Origin: an uncultured Spirochaetaceae bacterium
Lineage (GTDB): Bacteria > Spirochaetota > Spirochaetia > Sphaerochaetales > Sphaerochaetaceae
Reading direction: 5' to 3'
Length of the DNA: 64,000 nucleotides
NCBI GenBank assembly: GCA_944389295.1
Contig: CALXLV010000006.1
Coordinates: 19,644-83,643, forward strand
The translations under genes and the position numbers were made by a program. Below the pieces are notes generated by a model. It searched no databases and was not told where the DNA came from. It saw only the letters and a list, made by a program, of their open reading frames with translations. This document shows positions 27,864 to 36,672 of the stretch, piece by piece (within the stretch, counting starts at the first letter, position 1; every line of letters starts with the position of its first letter).

Positions 27864-28064
27864 ATCACTTAATAAATGGGAGAATTAACAAATACATAAC
27901 AATGTCAGACAGCTGAATTATCGGGGCCGGTTCCCGAAAGGCATATCAGGCTGTACTGCCGATAAAATTGATGGAATAATCTATCTTTTCCATCCTCATA
28001 TCATTACTGCTGTAAACTGCAGGCATGATGATATGATACTCTGGCAGGGACAGCAGGAGACAAT

Positions 28065-28565
28065 ATGGAAGATCTGGAATTCAGGAAAGCAGGAGAAGAG
28101 GATGTTCCTCTAATCCTGTACTACATAAGGAAACTCGCGGAGTATGAGGGACTGGCAGATGAAGTCGTGGCGACTGAGGAGAGCCTCACCCACTGGCTCT
28201 TCGAGCGAAAAGGCGCGGAGGTCATCTTTCCAATGAAGAACGGAAAAGAGATAGGATTCGCCCTCTACTTCCACAACTTCTCGACATTCCTCGGCAGAAG
28301 CGGAATCTACATAGAGGACCTCTACATCGAACCTGAGCACAGAGGAAGAGGATACGGCACGGCCCTGATAAGAAAGATAGCCTCGGTCGCCGCAGAAGAG
28401 GGATGCGGCCGCGTGGAATGGTGGTGCCTCGACAGCAACGGACCGTCCGTTGAGTACTATCTCTCGCTGGGAGCCGAACGGATGGGAAAATGGACTGTCT
28501 ACAGACTTGAGGGCAAGACGCTGGAGAGGATGGCCCAAGGCAGCACCATGACAGAGAGAGGATAA
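28065..28565 (+). CDS. GNAT family N-acetyltransferase
   Basis: 166 residues with the GNAT acetyl-CoA loop EPEHRGRGYGTALIRKIA (about 97-114) and the later GCGRVEWWCLDSNGPSVEYYLSLGAE. The overall sequence resembles the diamine/spermidine acetyltransferase-like branch (IEDLYIEPEHRGRGYG), but the substrate is not assignable. Its start has GCAGGAG upstream, so this gene is Shine-Dalgarno-led. The next gene folC begins 19 bp after its stop and has its own promoter within this coding region. Confidence 0.85.
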   Translation: MEDLEFRKAGEEDVPLILYYIRKLAEYEGLADEVVATEESLTHWLFERKGAEVIFPMKNGKEIGFALYFHNFSTFLGRSGIYIEDLYIEPEHRGRGYGTALIRKIASVAAEEGCGRVEWWCLDSNGPSVEYYLSLGAERMGKWTVYRLEGKTLERMAQGSTMTERG

Positions 28566-28576
28566 TGCTGTAGACT
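28548..28576 (+). promoter_or_regulatory. Promoter of folC operon inside the GNAT 3' end
   Basis: ATGACA (28548-28553), exactly 17 bp, TAGACT (28571-28576), then 8 nt to the GTG start of folC. No Shine-Dalgarno is present. Confidence 0.5.
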
Positions 28577-28584
28577 TCTCCCCT

Positions 28585-29883
28585 GTGATTCATTCTATAG
28601 AGGAACTTGAAACGGCGTTTGACAGCTTTGAGCCGCCGATACCTGACAGGAGAACAAGGGAATACCGTCTGGACAGGATGAGGCTTCTCCTCGCCCATCT
28701 CGGCAATCCCGAGAGAAAATTCAGGACATACCATGCGGCGGGATCAAAGGGAAAGGGTTCAACCTGCGCCTATCTCGCCGCTCTCCTCACAGGCTGCGGC
28801 AGGAAGTGCGGTCTCTATGCATCACCCCATCTATATACGATCAGGGAGAGATTCACTCTCTCGGGCAAATTCTTCAGCGACAGCGAGTACATAGAGACAT
28901 TCAACGCGATGATGGAAGCGATCTCTGATTTTTCCCTGCCCGAGAACTGCGGACCTTCCTCACCCACCACCTTTGAAGCCTATACAGCCTATGCCTACCT
29001 TCTTTTCAGCAACACGGGATGCACCGATGCTGTGATCGAGACAGGTCTCGGAGGCAGGCTTGATGCGACAAACACCATAGACCCGGAGGCCGTGATGCTC
29101 ACTCCTGTCGAGCTTGAGCACACAAACATACTCGGAAACTCGATACGCGCGATAGCCGGAGAGAAAGCGAAGATCATCGTAGAGGGGAAACCTGTATTCG
29201 TATCATCACAGAGTGCGGATGCGGAAGAAGTATTCAGGAGAGAGGCGGATGAGAAAAACGCTCCGATAACATTTCTCCATGAAACTGCAAAAGAATTCAG
29301 CTCCAGAACGGAGAAGGACGGAGAAAGAGTGTCATTCATCCTTGACGGCAGGAAGTACAGCCTCAACCTGAGAATGACGACAGCTGCGATGGCGGAGAAT
29401 GCAGCGCTTGCGGTGCTGACGGCAGCAAGGCTTGGCTTCCTCTCAGATGAGGGCCTGCGGCTTCTGGAAAGGACAGAGCTTCCCGGACGCTTCGAGAGAA
29501 GAGTGGTGAACGGCCACCTTCTTGTCATAGACACGGCTCATACGGTCAACTCAGTCATAGCCACGCGCGATGCATTCTTCAGACTTTCCGACGCTGATGA
29601 TCCCGTTCTTATATTCGGAGCTGTGGAGGGAAAGGATATCGAACATATGGCCGCAGAGCTCTTCCCGCCTTTCCGCCGCATAATCATCTCGCGCCCCGGA
29701 ACATTCAAGAAAAGCGATCCCGAAGGAATTTTCAGAGCTGCGCAGCGGATGTTCCCTGAAAAAGAGATATCCCTTGTGGTGAATCAGGACGAGGCTCTGG
29801 ATAGCGCACTCTCCCTCTCCTCTGATATACTGATAACAGGATCTTTCTATCTCGCCGCAGGGATGGAGAGACTGAGGAAATAG
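28585..29883 (+). CDS. folC: Folylpolyglutamate synthase/dihydrofolate synthase
   Basis: 432-residue Mur-ligase-like enzyme that adds glutamates to folates. The P-loop is GSKGKGST (53-60), followed by KCGLYASPHLYTIRERF. The ATP/folate-site motifs VIETGLGGRLDATNTI and the C-terminal domain (PGRFERRVVNGHLLVIDTAHT, with a changed DGAHN-like motif) are recognisable. The start codon is GTG 28585. It heads a four-gene run with rqcH, a memo-like gene and an unknown membrane protein, with adjacent or overlapping ends. Confidence 0.9.
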   Translation: MIHSIEELETAFDSFEPPIPDRRTREYRLDRMRLLLAHLGNPERKFRTYHAAGSKGKGSTCAYLAALLTGCGRKCGLYASPHLYTIRERFTLSGKFFSDSEYIETFNAMMEAISDFSLPENCGPSSPTTFEAYTAYAYLLFSNTGCTDAVIETGLGGRLDATNTIDPEAVMLTPVELEHTNILGNSIRAIAGEKAKIIVEGKPVFVSSQSADAEEVFRREADEKNAPITFLHETAKEFSSRTEKDGERVSFILDGRKYSLNLRMTTAAMAENAALAVLTAARLGFLSDEGLRLLERTELPGRFERRVVNGHLLVIDTAHTVNSVIATRDAFFRLSDADDPVLIFGAVEGKDIEHMAAELFPPFRRIIISRPGTFKKSDPEGIFRAAQRMFPEKEISLVVNQDEALDSALSLSSDILITGSFYLAAGMERLRK

Positions 29884-31275
29884 ATGGGCCTTAACTGGAA
29901 GGAAACGGAGAAAATACTCTCAGAACTCCCCCTCGAGGGAAGCTATATTCAGAAGATAACAGAACACAGCGTGAATTCATTCACATTCTCGATGTATTCG
30001 CGCAGTGAGAAGGCGTGGCTCTTCTATGCGGAGGTATCCACGCCGTACGCACGCATCTGCCGCACGGAGAAGATGAGGCCCAAGACCAAAAGGATGCAGC
30101 GCTTCACGCAGTACATGAACGCACATCTCATCGGAAAGAAGGTCACAGCTGTAAGGCAGTATCCTTTCGACAGGGCTGTGATGCTGACACTCTCCTCATC
30201 TGAGGAGACGCTTGTGATGCACATCCGTCTCTTCTCCGGTCCGGGAGCGAATATAATCATAACGGACAGCAATGGAATCATACTGGAGCTTCTCTACAGA
30301 CGGCCGCAGAGAAATGAGGAGAAAGGAAAGCCGCTGACCGTTGAAGAGCGCAGCAGCGAAGGTGACCGCCGCTATGAAGTGAGACCCTACTCCACTCCGA
30401 CGCTCAGCGAGTACATAGACAGCGAGATATCCGCAGAGGCCTCTGCAGAGAAAAGGGAGCAGCTTGAGGAGAGGATAAGAGAAAAACGCGACAGGGAACT
30501 CGCCGTCCTCCGCGACAGGCTCACACGCCAGAAGGCAAGGGAGAAGGAGACTGCGGGATTCGAGGAGACGAAGCGCATCGCCGGCATACTCTCTTCAAAC
30601 ATATACGCTGTGAAGAAAGGCATGGAGAGAGCTGAGTTCGACGACTGGGAGAGAGGCGGAAAGATATCCGTATCGCTTGACCCCGCGCTCTCCCCTAACG
30701 AGAACCTTGAAAAGCTCTATCAGAGATACAGGAAGGACAGAAGAGCCTCCGAAATGGCGAGGGAGGAGATAGAGCGGACCGAGAAGGAAATAAAGGATAC
30801 CGAAGAGAAATACAGAGCCCTGCTTGAAGGAGCATCCGACGAACGTCTCCGCAAAGCCGCCGAGAAGCCGCAGGACAGGGAGAAGGAGAACGGAGAGAAG
30901 CGTCCCGGAATCTGGCTCTCTGTACGCGGCTTTGACATGATAGTGGGGCGCAATGCGAAAGAGAACGACGAGATACTCAGAAAGTGGACAAGGGGCTCCG
31001 ATCTCTGGATGCACACCCGCGACTGGGCCGGCGGCTATGTGATAATAAAAGCCCAGAAGGGAAAGACCGTACCCCTTCCTGCACTCCTCGATGCGGCATC
31101 GCTCGCGATACACTACTCAAAGGCTAAAAAGAACGGAAAAGCCGACCTCTACTACACCGAGGTCAAATATCTCAGGAGGGCGAAGAACGGAAAGACTGGT
31201 CTTGTGCTACCGACGCAGGAGAGAAACCTCTCTGCCGTCCTCGACGAGAAAAGAGTGAAGGAGATACTCCAATGA
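29884..31275 (+). CDS. rqcH: NFACT family protein, RqcH/FbpA-like
   Basis: 463 residues, shorter than typical RqcH (about 570). The NFACT-N domain occupies the first 150 residues. A long charged coiled coil runs from about 180 to 320. The NFACT-R domain is at about 345-455 with the signature SDLWMHTRDWAGGYVII. RqcH binds stalled 50S subunits and recruits Ala-tRNA to tag nascent chains. The shorter coiled coil may mean altered ribosome contacts. It starts directly after the folC stop codon and overlaps the memo-like gene by 4 bp. Confidence 0.85.
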   Translation: MGLNWKETEKILSELPLEGSYIQKITEHSVNSFTFSMYSRSEKAWLFYAEVSTPYARICRTEKMRPKTKRMQRFTQYMNAHLIGKKVTAVRQYPFDRAVMLTLSSSEETLVMHIRLFSGPGANIIITDSNGIILELLYRRPQRNEEKGKPLTVEERSSEGDRRYEVRPYSTPTLSEYIDSEISAEASAEKREQLEERIREKRDRELAVLRDRLTRQKAREKETAGFEETKRIAGILSSNIYAVKKGMERAEFDDWERGGKISVSLDPALSPNENLEKLYQRYRKDRRASEMAREEIERTEKEIKDTEEKYRALLEGASDERLRKAAEKPQDREKENGEKRPGIWLSVRGFDMIVGRNAKENDEILRKWTRGSDLWMHTRDWAGGYVIIKAQKGKTVPLPALLDAASLAIHYSKAKKNGKADLYYTEVKYLRRAKNGKTGLVLPTQERNLSAVLDEKRVKEILQ

Positions 31276-31994
31276 TATTCCACAGCGGCATTTTCTATCC
31301 GGAAGAGAAGGAGGAACTGCTGTCCCTCGTCACTCCCATAAAGGACGGGGAAAAGCACAAGGCGTTCATCCTTCCGCACATGGCCCTGAAATACTGTGCA
31401 CACCTTTACAGGGAAGTATTTGCATCAATATCGGACGGGACGAGGATAATCGCTCTACTCCCGCTGCACAGGGAGCCTCTTCTCAAGGATGAGGGAAAGA
31501 TTCTCTTCTCGCCTCAGGAGAGAACGGAGAGCACGCCGCTCGGAGACGTGAGGATAGGAAGCCTCGGCTATACGGATTCCGCATCCTATGAGGCTGAGGA
31601 GTACAGCCTCGAGCTGCTGTACCCGTTCACGGCGTTCCATAATCCCTCATCCGTGCTCTATCCCCTATTCTCCGCAGCAGAGAGCAGTCAGGATGTGAAG
31701 AAGCTGACAGCCCTTCTCTCATCCCTCGATGACGGGAACACGGCCTTCATAGTATCTTCAAACATGACTGGTAAAGTCAAAAATGCGGAGGAGGTCTCCA
31801 GCGGGAGGGAAATGATGACGGAACTTCTCGCAAAGAAGGAACCTCTTCTCGATCTCTGGAGAAAGGGACGGATCACGCCATGCGGAGCCCCCCTGATCGA
31901 GAGCGTCTCGAGGATCACTGCATCCGCGTGGACGCTGATCGGAATATCTGAAAAGGAGACGATGGCGGGTCATGCCGCTTTCTACGGTGACTGA
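31272..31994 (+). CDS. Memo-like (AmmeMemoRadiSam system protein B) family protein
   Basis: 240 residues. The order ILPHMALKYCAHLYREVFA, IIALLPLHREPLL, then STPLGDV and a later VSSNMTGK follows the Memo fold, where the first and second blocks normally carry metal-binding His residues (PHAGY, GPSH). Here both His are kept but the surrounding residues differ, so this is a divergent member. No AmmeMemoRadiSam radical-SAM partner is nearby. Its function is unknown; related proteins bind metal in a dioxygenase-like fold. Confidence 0.7.
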   Translation: MIFHSGIFYPEEKEELLSLVTPIKDGEKHKAFILPHMALKYCAHLYREVFASISDGTRIIALLPLHREPLLKDEGKILFSPQERTESTPLGDVRIGSLGYTDSASYEAEEYSLELLYPFTAFHNPSSVLYPLFSAAESSQDVKKLTALLSSLDDGNTAFIVSSNMTGKVKNAEEVSSGREMMTELLAKKEPLLDLWRKGRITPCGAPLIESVSRITASAWTLIGISEKETMAGHAAFYGD

Positions 31995-31995
31995 T

Positions 31996-33453
31996 ATGGA
32001 AAGGATAAGAGAGATAGTACGCGACGGCGAGAAAAAGACCGCCATATTGATAGGTGATGACAGCTTCGGAGTTCCCAAGCATCTGATGCAGGGAGTGAAG
32101 CGGAACGGAATCATCTCTGACGGCAGCCATCTTGAAAAGTGGTACTGGGACGGCCTCTGCACGATAGACGGCATGAGGTATGTCTATTTCTCCCCGATGA
32201 GGATAAGACCGCTCTCCTCCCTCTCCACGGATGCCAGGGCCGATGCGCTGCGGATCGTCAGGAACCTTGCCTTCGCGCTCGAGAGCGCCGATGAGGATTT
32301 CCTCGATCTCGTGACAGGCGTCCTGCCGCTCTACAGAATATGGATAGCAGACGAGGACAAAGTGCTCATCCTTCCTCCCGATCTCGGAGACATCTTCTCC
32401 GTGATGATACCTGAAGAGGAGAAGGAAGCCTCGGTCAGCAGGATAATACAGGGAAAGGCGGAGAAGAACTTCCTTCTGATCACGGAGATGGCGGAGCTTC
32501 TCTACTACGCAGCCTCCGGTGTCTTTCCCTTCGCATCCGATGCGATAAGAGGTTCGGGATACCGGGAAGTCCCGCTGCGCTTTTACGCGGAGCTTCCCGA
32601 GAAAACGGACGGCCTCATCAGCTTCATCTTCCATGCAAAAAGCCGCGAGATGCGCGACATAATGGGCAACGGAAGCGGAGGCGAGAACCTCAGCTGGTTC
32701 CTCTCCCGCTCGCGTGATCTTGAATGGCCTCTGGAGAACAGGAGCGAAGAAGAAAGGGATGAGGCTGCAAGAAAGACAGAGAGCTCGGAAGAGTATTCGT
32801 CATATATAGCATCACGGAGCGCGAAGGCGAAGAGAAATGCGTTCTGGCGCGTCAAAGGAACGATAATAATAGCTTCAGGCATCGCTCTTTCAGTTCTGGG
32901 ACTCTTCCTCTACAGCTACCTCTCCAACATTCTCGAGCCGCCAGAGACGAGAGACCTGCAGCCTGAGGGGATTATAGAGGCGTTCTACGATGCGCAGAGC
33001 GACTGCATGCCGGAGGTTATGACCACAGCGGTAAAAGGAACTACAGTGCCGCAGGACATGGAGGTGACTAACCTCTTCGTGACATCGAGGGCGAGAATGG
33101 CATATGAGGCGATGAACCCTGTGATAAACGTCAACGACTGGCTTGCGGCGGGTTCCCCTCCGATCGAAGAAAGCTGCATGATCTACGGAGTCGTACTGGA
33201 AAGCATCGAAAAGACAGGAGAGAACGAATACCTTGCGCATGGAATCTGGTACACCCCGATCACGGCCGACGAAGGAGATGAGGCCGCTCCGGAAGCAGGT
33301 ACGACAGTAGTCTATAAATACGATGTCGAGCAGAGCTTCGGATTCACATGGAACGACAGAGGATGGTGGAACATCACCTCGTCCGAGATCGTGAGCTATG
33401 ACTATCTAGACTATGAGACCGTGGAGACTTATGCCAGAACTCTCCAGATATGA
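31996..33453 (+). CDS. Membrane protein with possible pseudokinase domain
   Basis: 485 residues from ATG 31996 (ATG 31972 would add eight). The cytoplasmic part, about 1-285, has a layout like a Ser/Thr kinase: FSPMRIRPLSSLSTDARADALRI as helices D/E, DEDKVLILPPDLGDIFSVM where the catalytic/DFG region would be, and LYYAASGVFPF like helix F. It lacks HRD, DFG and any glycine loop. One membrane helix lies at about 289-311 and an acidic C-terminal domain of about 170 residues faces outward. I do not recognise a named family. Its last 48 bp overlap convergent miaA. Confidence 0.6.
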   Translation: MERIREIVRDGEKKTAILIGDDSFGVPKHLMQGVKRNGIISDGSHLEKWYWDGLCTIDGMRYVYFSPMRIRPLSSLSTDARADALRIVRNLAFALESADEDFLDLVTGVLPLYRIWIADEDKVLILPPDLGDIFSVMIPEEEKEASVSRIIQGKAEKNFLLITEMAELLYYAASGVFPFASDAIRGSGYREVPLRFYAELPEKTDGLISFIFHAKSREMRDIMGNGSGGENLSWFLSRSRDLEWPLENRSEEERDEAARKTESSEEYSSYIASRSAKAKRNAFWRVKGTIIIASGIALSVLGLFLYSYLSNILEPPETRDLQPEGIIEAFYDAQSDCMPEVMTTAVKGTTVPQDMEVTNLFVTSRARMAYEAMNPVINVNDWLAAGSPPIEESCMIYGVVLESIEKTGENEYLAHGIWYTPITADEGDEAAPEAGTTVVYKYDVEQSFGFTWNDRGWWNITSSEIVSYDYLDYETVETYARTLQI

Positions 33454-34368
33454 TGCTATCCCCTTCCTGTCATCGGGATGGAAGAATCGGCACTCACTGA
33501 ATGAGGAGAAGAATGTCATCTGCCTCTTGGCATACTGCCTCGTGGAGCGCGATATCTCCTCCTTGAGAACGCGTATGGATGCCTCACCCGACTCTGCGGC
33601 ATCCAGCGCCTCCCTGTAGCCTATGGCCTTCATTCCCGGCCATGACCTCTCTGCACCGCTCTCCATAAGCCCTCTCAGCTCATCATAGAAGCCCATGCGG
33701 AACATCTCGTCTATCCTCAGATCGATGCGCCGGGCAAGCTCTGACTTCTCGCGGACAAGACCTATTATCACGAAATCGATGTCGCTGCGGGGAGAATCAG
33801 GAACGGGGAATGAGGAGAGAGGACGTCCCGAGCCCTCATACACCTCGATTGCGCGTGAGATTCGGTAGATGTCGCTGCGGCTTATGCGCGCTGCCGAGTC
33901 GGGATCGATCTCTTCAAGATATGAATACGCCCACTCCTTTCCTTTTTCATCGATCATCGCCGCAACGCGTGCACGGACGGAGGCATCCGAAGCAGGAGCC
34001 GCAGGAGGTCCGTAGATCAAGGAGCGGAAATAATATGCAGTGCCGCCTGTTATGAGAGGAATGTGCGAGCGGGAGGATATATCGCTGATCATGGCCTCCG
34101 CATCACGCACGAAATCCCCGGCAGTGTACTGCTCCCAGGGATTCCTTATATCAAGAAGATGGTGCGGTATCAGAGCGCGGAGTCTCTCATCGGGCTTTGC
34201 CGAACCGATATCAAGACCTCTGTAGACCTGAACCGAATCGGCGTTTATGATCTCGAAGCCATCGGAGAAGAGCTCCTCAGTCAGCGCGGTCTTTCCCACC
34301 GCTGTGGGACCGAAGAGGACAACGGCCTTATTCCTGCTGTCCGTCGTCTTCCCTGTACTCGATCTCAT
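33406..34368 (-). CDS. miaA: tRNA dimethylallyltransferase
   Basis: 320 residues. It transfers the dimethylallyl group to A37 of tRNAs that read U-starting codons. The P-loop is GPTAVGKT (20-27). NADSVQVYRGLDIGSAKP and LITGGTAYYFRSL are family motifs, and WPGMKAIGYRE marks the C-terminal part. ATG 34368 lies inside rpoZ (41-bp overlap), which suggests translational coupling. The longer open frame upstream is a shadow of rpoZ. The 3' end overlaps the convergent membrane-protein gene by 48 bp. Confidence 0.92.
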   Translation of the reverse strand: MRSSTGKTTDSRNKAVVLFGPTAVGKTALTEELFSDGFEIINADSVQVYRGLDIGSAKPDERLRALIPHHLLDIRNPWEQYTAGDFVRDAEAMISDISSRSHIPLITGGTAYYFRSLIYGPPAAPASDASVRARVAAMIDEKGKEWAYSYLEEIDPDSAARISRSDIYRISRAIEVYEGSGRPLSSFPVPDSPRSDIDFVIIGLVREKSELARRIDLRIDEMFRMGFYDELRGLMESGAERSWPGMKAIGYREALDAAESGEASIRVLKEEISRSTRQYAKRQMTFFSSFSECRFFHPDDRKGIASYLESSGISLHGLIV

Positions 34369-34531
34369 CGTTAAGGGCGCGCGAGAGAACGACGGAGACG
34401 ATCTTCTCGCCCTCGTCCTCGATCTCCTTCCTCTTGTCGGTCGCCGCATAGATCGCAGCTTCCTTGATGGCTACGCTCGTCATCTCGTAGACGTTGCATT
34501 CCTTATCGATAAGTTCATTTAGAGGAATCAC
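34328..34531 (-). CDS. rpoZ: RNA polymerase omega subunit
   Basis: 67 residues beginning IPLNELIDKECNVYEMTSVAIKEA, the short omega form seen in spirochaetes. It assists beta' folding and RNA polymerase assembly. The start is GTG 34531, preceded by AAGGAGATTCAT. The position between a CMP-kinase-like gene and miaA fits the omega genes of related bacteria. Confidence 0.82.
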   Translation of the reverse strand: MIPLNELIDKECNVYEMTSVAIKEAAIYAATDKRKEIEDEGEKIVSVVLSRALNDEIEYREDDGQQE

Positions 34532-34558
34532 ATGAATCTCCTTATTACAGCCTTGTCA

Positions 34559-35101
34559 TTATACAGGAGAAGAGGCTGGCGTGCCAATACCCCTTGCAGC
34601 ATCCACTATTATCGACGCGATCTCCTCCGGAGTCCTCTCATCGGTGGCTATGATGAGATCGGCAGTCTCCTCCGCAGAGCTGTTGTCTATCCCGTATATC
34701 TTCATGTATCTCGCGCTGTCATGCTCATCGCGGCTTACAGTCTGGGCATAACGCTCCTCGAAGGTTCCGCCCTCCCTCTTGAGAATCCTCTCAGCCCTGG
34801 TCTCTGCAGAGGCCGTGAGGTAGACTTTCAGGTCGGCATCCTTGAGCATCCATATCGCGAGACGCGAGCCGAGAACGCAGTCGGGAACGGACATCGCCAT
34901 CTCAACCTGCCTTCTGTCCAGCTCCCTGTCGATCTCATAATCATCCTCTGCCATATGGCAGAAAGTCCAGAAATCGATACCGCGCTCCTCCGCCATCTGA
35001 CGGAATGTGAAGTTTATCATCGGGTATCCCAGCTTTTCCGATACAAGACGCGTCACCGTGGTGTTGCCGCAGCCGCTTTTGGATGAAATTGCGATTCTCA
35101 T
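34559..35101 (-). CDS. Cytidylate kinase family protein
   Basis: 180 residues with the P-loop SKSGCGNTT (7-15), where Asn replaces the usual Lys region pattern GxxGxGKS/T. This is characteristic of the archaeal-type/spirochaetal Cmk branch (RIAISSKSGCGNTTV). It probably phosphorylates CMP or dCMP. The start is ATG 35101, where the conserved sequence begins; the upstream 40 in-frame residues are a shadow of yicC. It lies between yicC and rpoZ. Confidence 0.8.
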   Translation of the reverse strand: MRIAISSKSGCGNTTVTRLVSEKLGYPMINFTFRQMAEERGIDFWTFCHMAEDDYEIDRELDRRQVEMAMSVPDCVLGSRLAIWMLKDADLKVYLTASAETRAERILKREGGTFEERYAQTVSRDEHDSARYMKIYGIDNSSAEETADLIIATDERTPEEIASIIVDAARGIGTPASSPV

Positions 35102-35112
35102 TCTCTTTCCTG

Positions 35113-35976
35113 TCACTCTACGTTTCTTATCTGCTCTCTGATGTTCTCGACATCGTCCTTCATGCTGACGACGAGGAGGTTTATCTCGACAAGCTGGCTC
35201 TTGGAAGCTATCGTGTTGCACTCGCGCTGCATCTCCTGGCAGAGGAAGTCGAGGCGCTTTCCTACAGGTTCAGCAGAGGAAAGAAGCCTCTTGTACTCCT
35301 CAATATGCACCCTCAGCCTCTGCACCTCCTCGTTTATCGAATAGCGCACAAGAATGGCCGCGAGCTCTGTCATGAAATCAGGAGAACCGGCCTTCCTTTC
35401 CGAGAGTTCCTCATACTTCTCAACAAGAAGTTTTTTGTAGTGTTCCTCAAGCTCTCCCGCTTTTGCCTCTATGCCGCCGAGGGATGTCTCGAATCTGGTG
35501 CCGAGCCTCTCGAGATCGCGTCTGGTGCCCTCTCCTTCCCTCTCTCTGCCTTCGAGGAAGGCATCAAGAGCTTCTGTCAGAACTTTCTCCACCCCTTCTC
35601 TGTAGGCTTCCGCATCTCCTAAGCCCGCAGGCGTAAGCATACCGTCAACGGCAAGATAGTCCGAGAGAAGCGGAGGTGCGCAGTCCGCCCTGTCCGTGAT
35701 CTTCCGGAACGCCTCCCGGTATGAATCGAGAAGTCCTTCGTCAACGACAATCTCCACGCGGCTTTTCACTACGCGGAGGCGCAGGCTGATCTCAACGCGC
35801 CCCCTCTTCGCTCTCTTCCCGATCTCGCTGTCGGCAAGCGTCTCATATGATGAGAGTGCCTGCGAGATATTATGAACTATATCAAGATAACGGCTGTTGT
35901 AGCCTTTGACCTCACACTCGATGATATACTCATCGCACCGGTAGAGAGAGTGGCCGTAGCCCGTCATGCTTCTCAA
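35113..35976 (-). CDS. yicC: YicC family endoribonuclease-like protein
   Basis: 287 residues with the classical start RSMTGYG and a conserved C-terminal half (RLDFLCQEMQRECNTIASKS). YicC proteins are ring-shaped RNases linked to small-RNA turnover and stationary phase. The start codon is TTG 35976, supported by CAGGAGG at the right distance. A TATAAT lies just before it at about 35998-36003, so it may have its own promoter inside the cluster. Confidence 0.9.
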   Translation of the reverse strand: MRSMTGYGHSLYRCDEYIIECEVKGYNSRYLDIVHNISQALSSYETLADSEIGKRAKRGRVEISLRLRVVKSRVEIVVDEGLLDSYREAFRKITDRADCAPPLLSDYLAVDGMLTPAGLGDAEAYREGVEKVLTEALDAFLEGREREGEGTRRDLERLGTRFETSLGGIEAKAGELEEHYKKLLVEKYEELSERKAGSPDFMTELAAILVRYSINEEVQRLRVHIEEYKRLLSSAEPVGKRLDFLCQEMQRECNTIASKSQLVEINLLVVSMKDDVENIREQIRNVE

Positions 35977-36008
35977 GGCGGAACCTCCTGTCAGGGATTA
36001 TAGAATCA

Positions 36009-36443
36009 TCATCTGGAAGCCGCAACATCACCGTCGGATGCACGGAGAGTGATGATATGCGGAAATGTCTCCTTCACTCCTGAAAGGAGGGAGAGAACCT
36101 CATCCCTGCTCTCCGCGATGAACGCCGAAGAGAGCCTTCTCGGAACGGGAGAGAACACAATGCCGTCGATGATCGTCATGAATGAGGAAAACGCCCTGAG
36201 CTTTTTGTCTCCCACGACTATAAGATATGATGCGGATGAGAGCGCTCCCGCCCATGAGCGCGGAGAGGAGAATACGGAAAGAGACGGAATGAACACCACC
36301 GCACAGGGGGCATTCTCCTCGCATATGCGCCTTGCCTCCCTGGGGGAATCTGCCGTCTCTTCGCTTCCTACCGGCAAGAAAAATGAGGGTGCAGCAAAGT
36401 GCATCCTCAGCTCCTCGTCGGATTTCTTCCTGAAAAAGGCCAT
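36009..36443 (-). CDS. Hypothetical protein, co-transcribed with zinc-ribbon gene
   Basis: 144 residues starting at ATG 36443, one base after the stop codon of the zinc-ribbon gene. It begins AFFRKKSDEELRMHF, then alternates hydrophobic strands (APCAVVFIPSLSVF, ASYLIVVGDKKL, MTIIDGIVFSP) with charged stretches, which suggests an alpha/beta cytoplasmic fold. No family is recognised. The longer open frame upstream is a shadow of the zinc-ribbon gene. Confidence 0.6.
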   Translation of the reverse strand: MAFFRKKSDEELRMHFAAPSFFLPVGSEETADSPREARRICEENAPCAVVFIPSLSVFSSPRSWAGALSSASYLIVVGDKKLRAFSSFMTIIDGIVFSPVPRRLSSAFIAESRDEVLSLLSGVKETFPHIITLRASDGDVAASR

Positions 36444-36444
36444 C

Positions 36445-36609
36445 TTACTTGGAAAGTTTAGCGTTGCATTCCTTGCAGATCTTGACCTTGTTTCCGTCGA
36501 TCTCCTTCTCGTAAAGGCACTTGATGGCTGTTCTGCCGCAAACCGGGCAGGTAGCTCTGCCATTGTTGAACTGATCGCGGATACCTGTTCCTCTATGTGC
36601 TTTGGACAT
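36445..36609 (-). CDS. Small zinc-ribbon protein
   Basis: 54 residues, read directly from the sequence. Two Cys pairs, CPVC (21-24) and CKEC (about 46-49), form a rubredoxin-like zinc ribbon, with a basic N-terminus SKAHRGTGIRDQF. AAGGAG precedes ATG 36609. I recall similar short proteins in spirochaete genomes but cannot give a function; ribosome or RNA binding is plausible from size and charge. The conserved Cys spacing and strong ribosome site make it a real gene despite its length. Confidence 0.8.
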   Translation of the reverse strand: MSKAHRGTGIRDQFNNGRATCPVCGRTAIKCLYEKEIDGNKVKICKECNAKLSK

Positions 36610-36672
36610 CTTCTACTCCTTATGAATCCAGTTTCCCGTAGACTATACCCCATCGAGGAAGAGAGGTCAACA

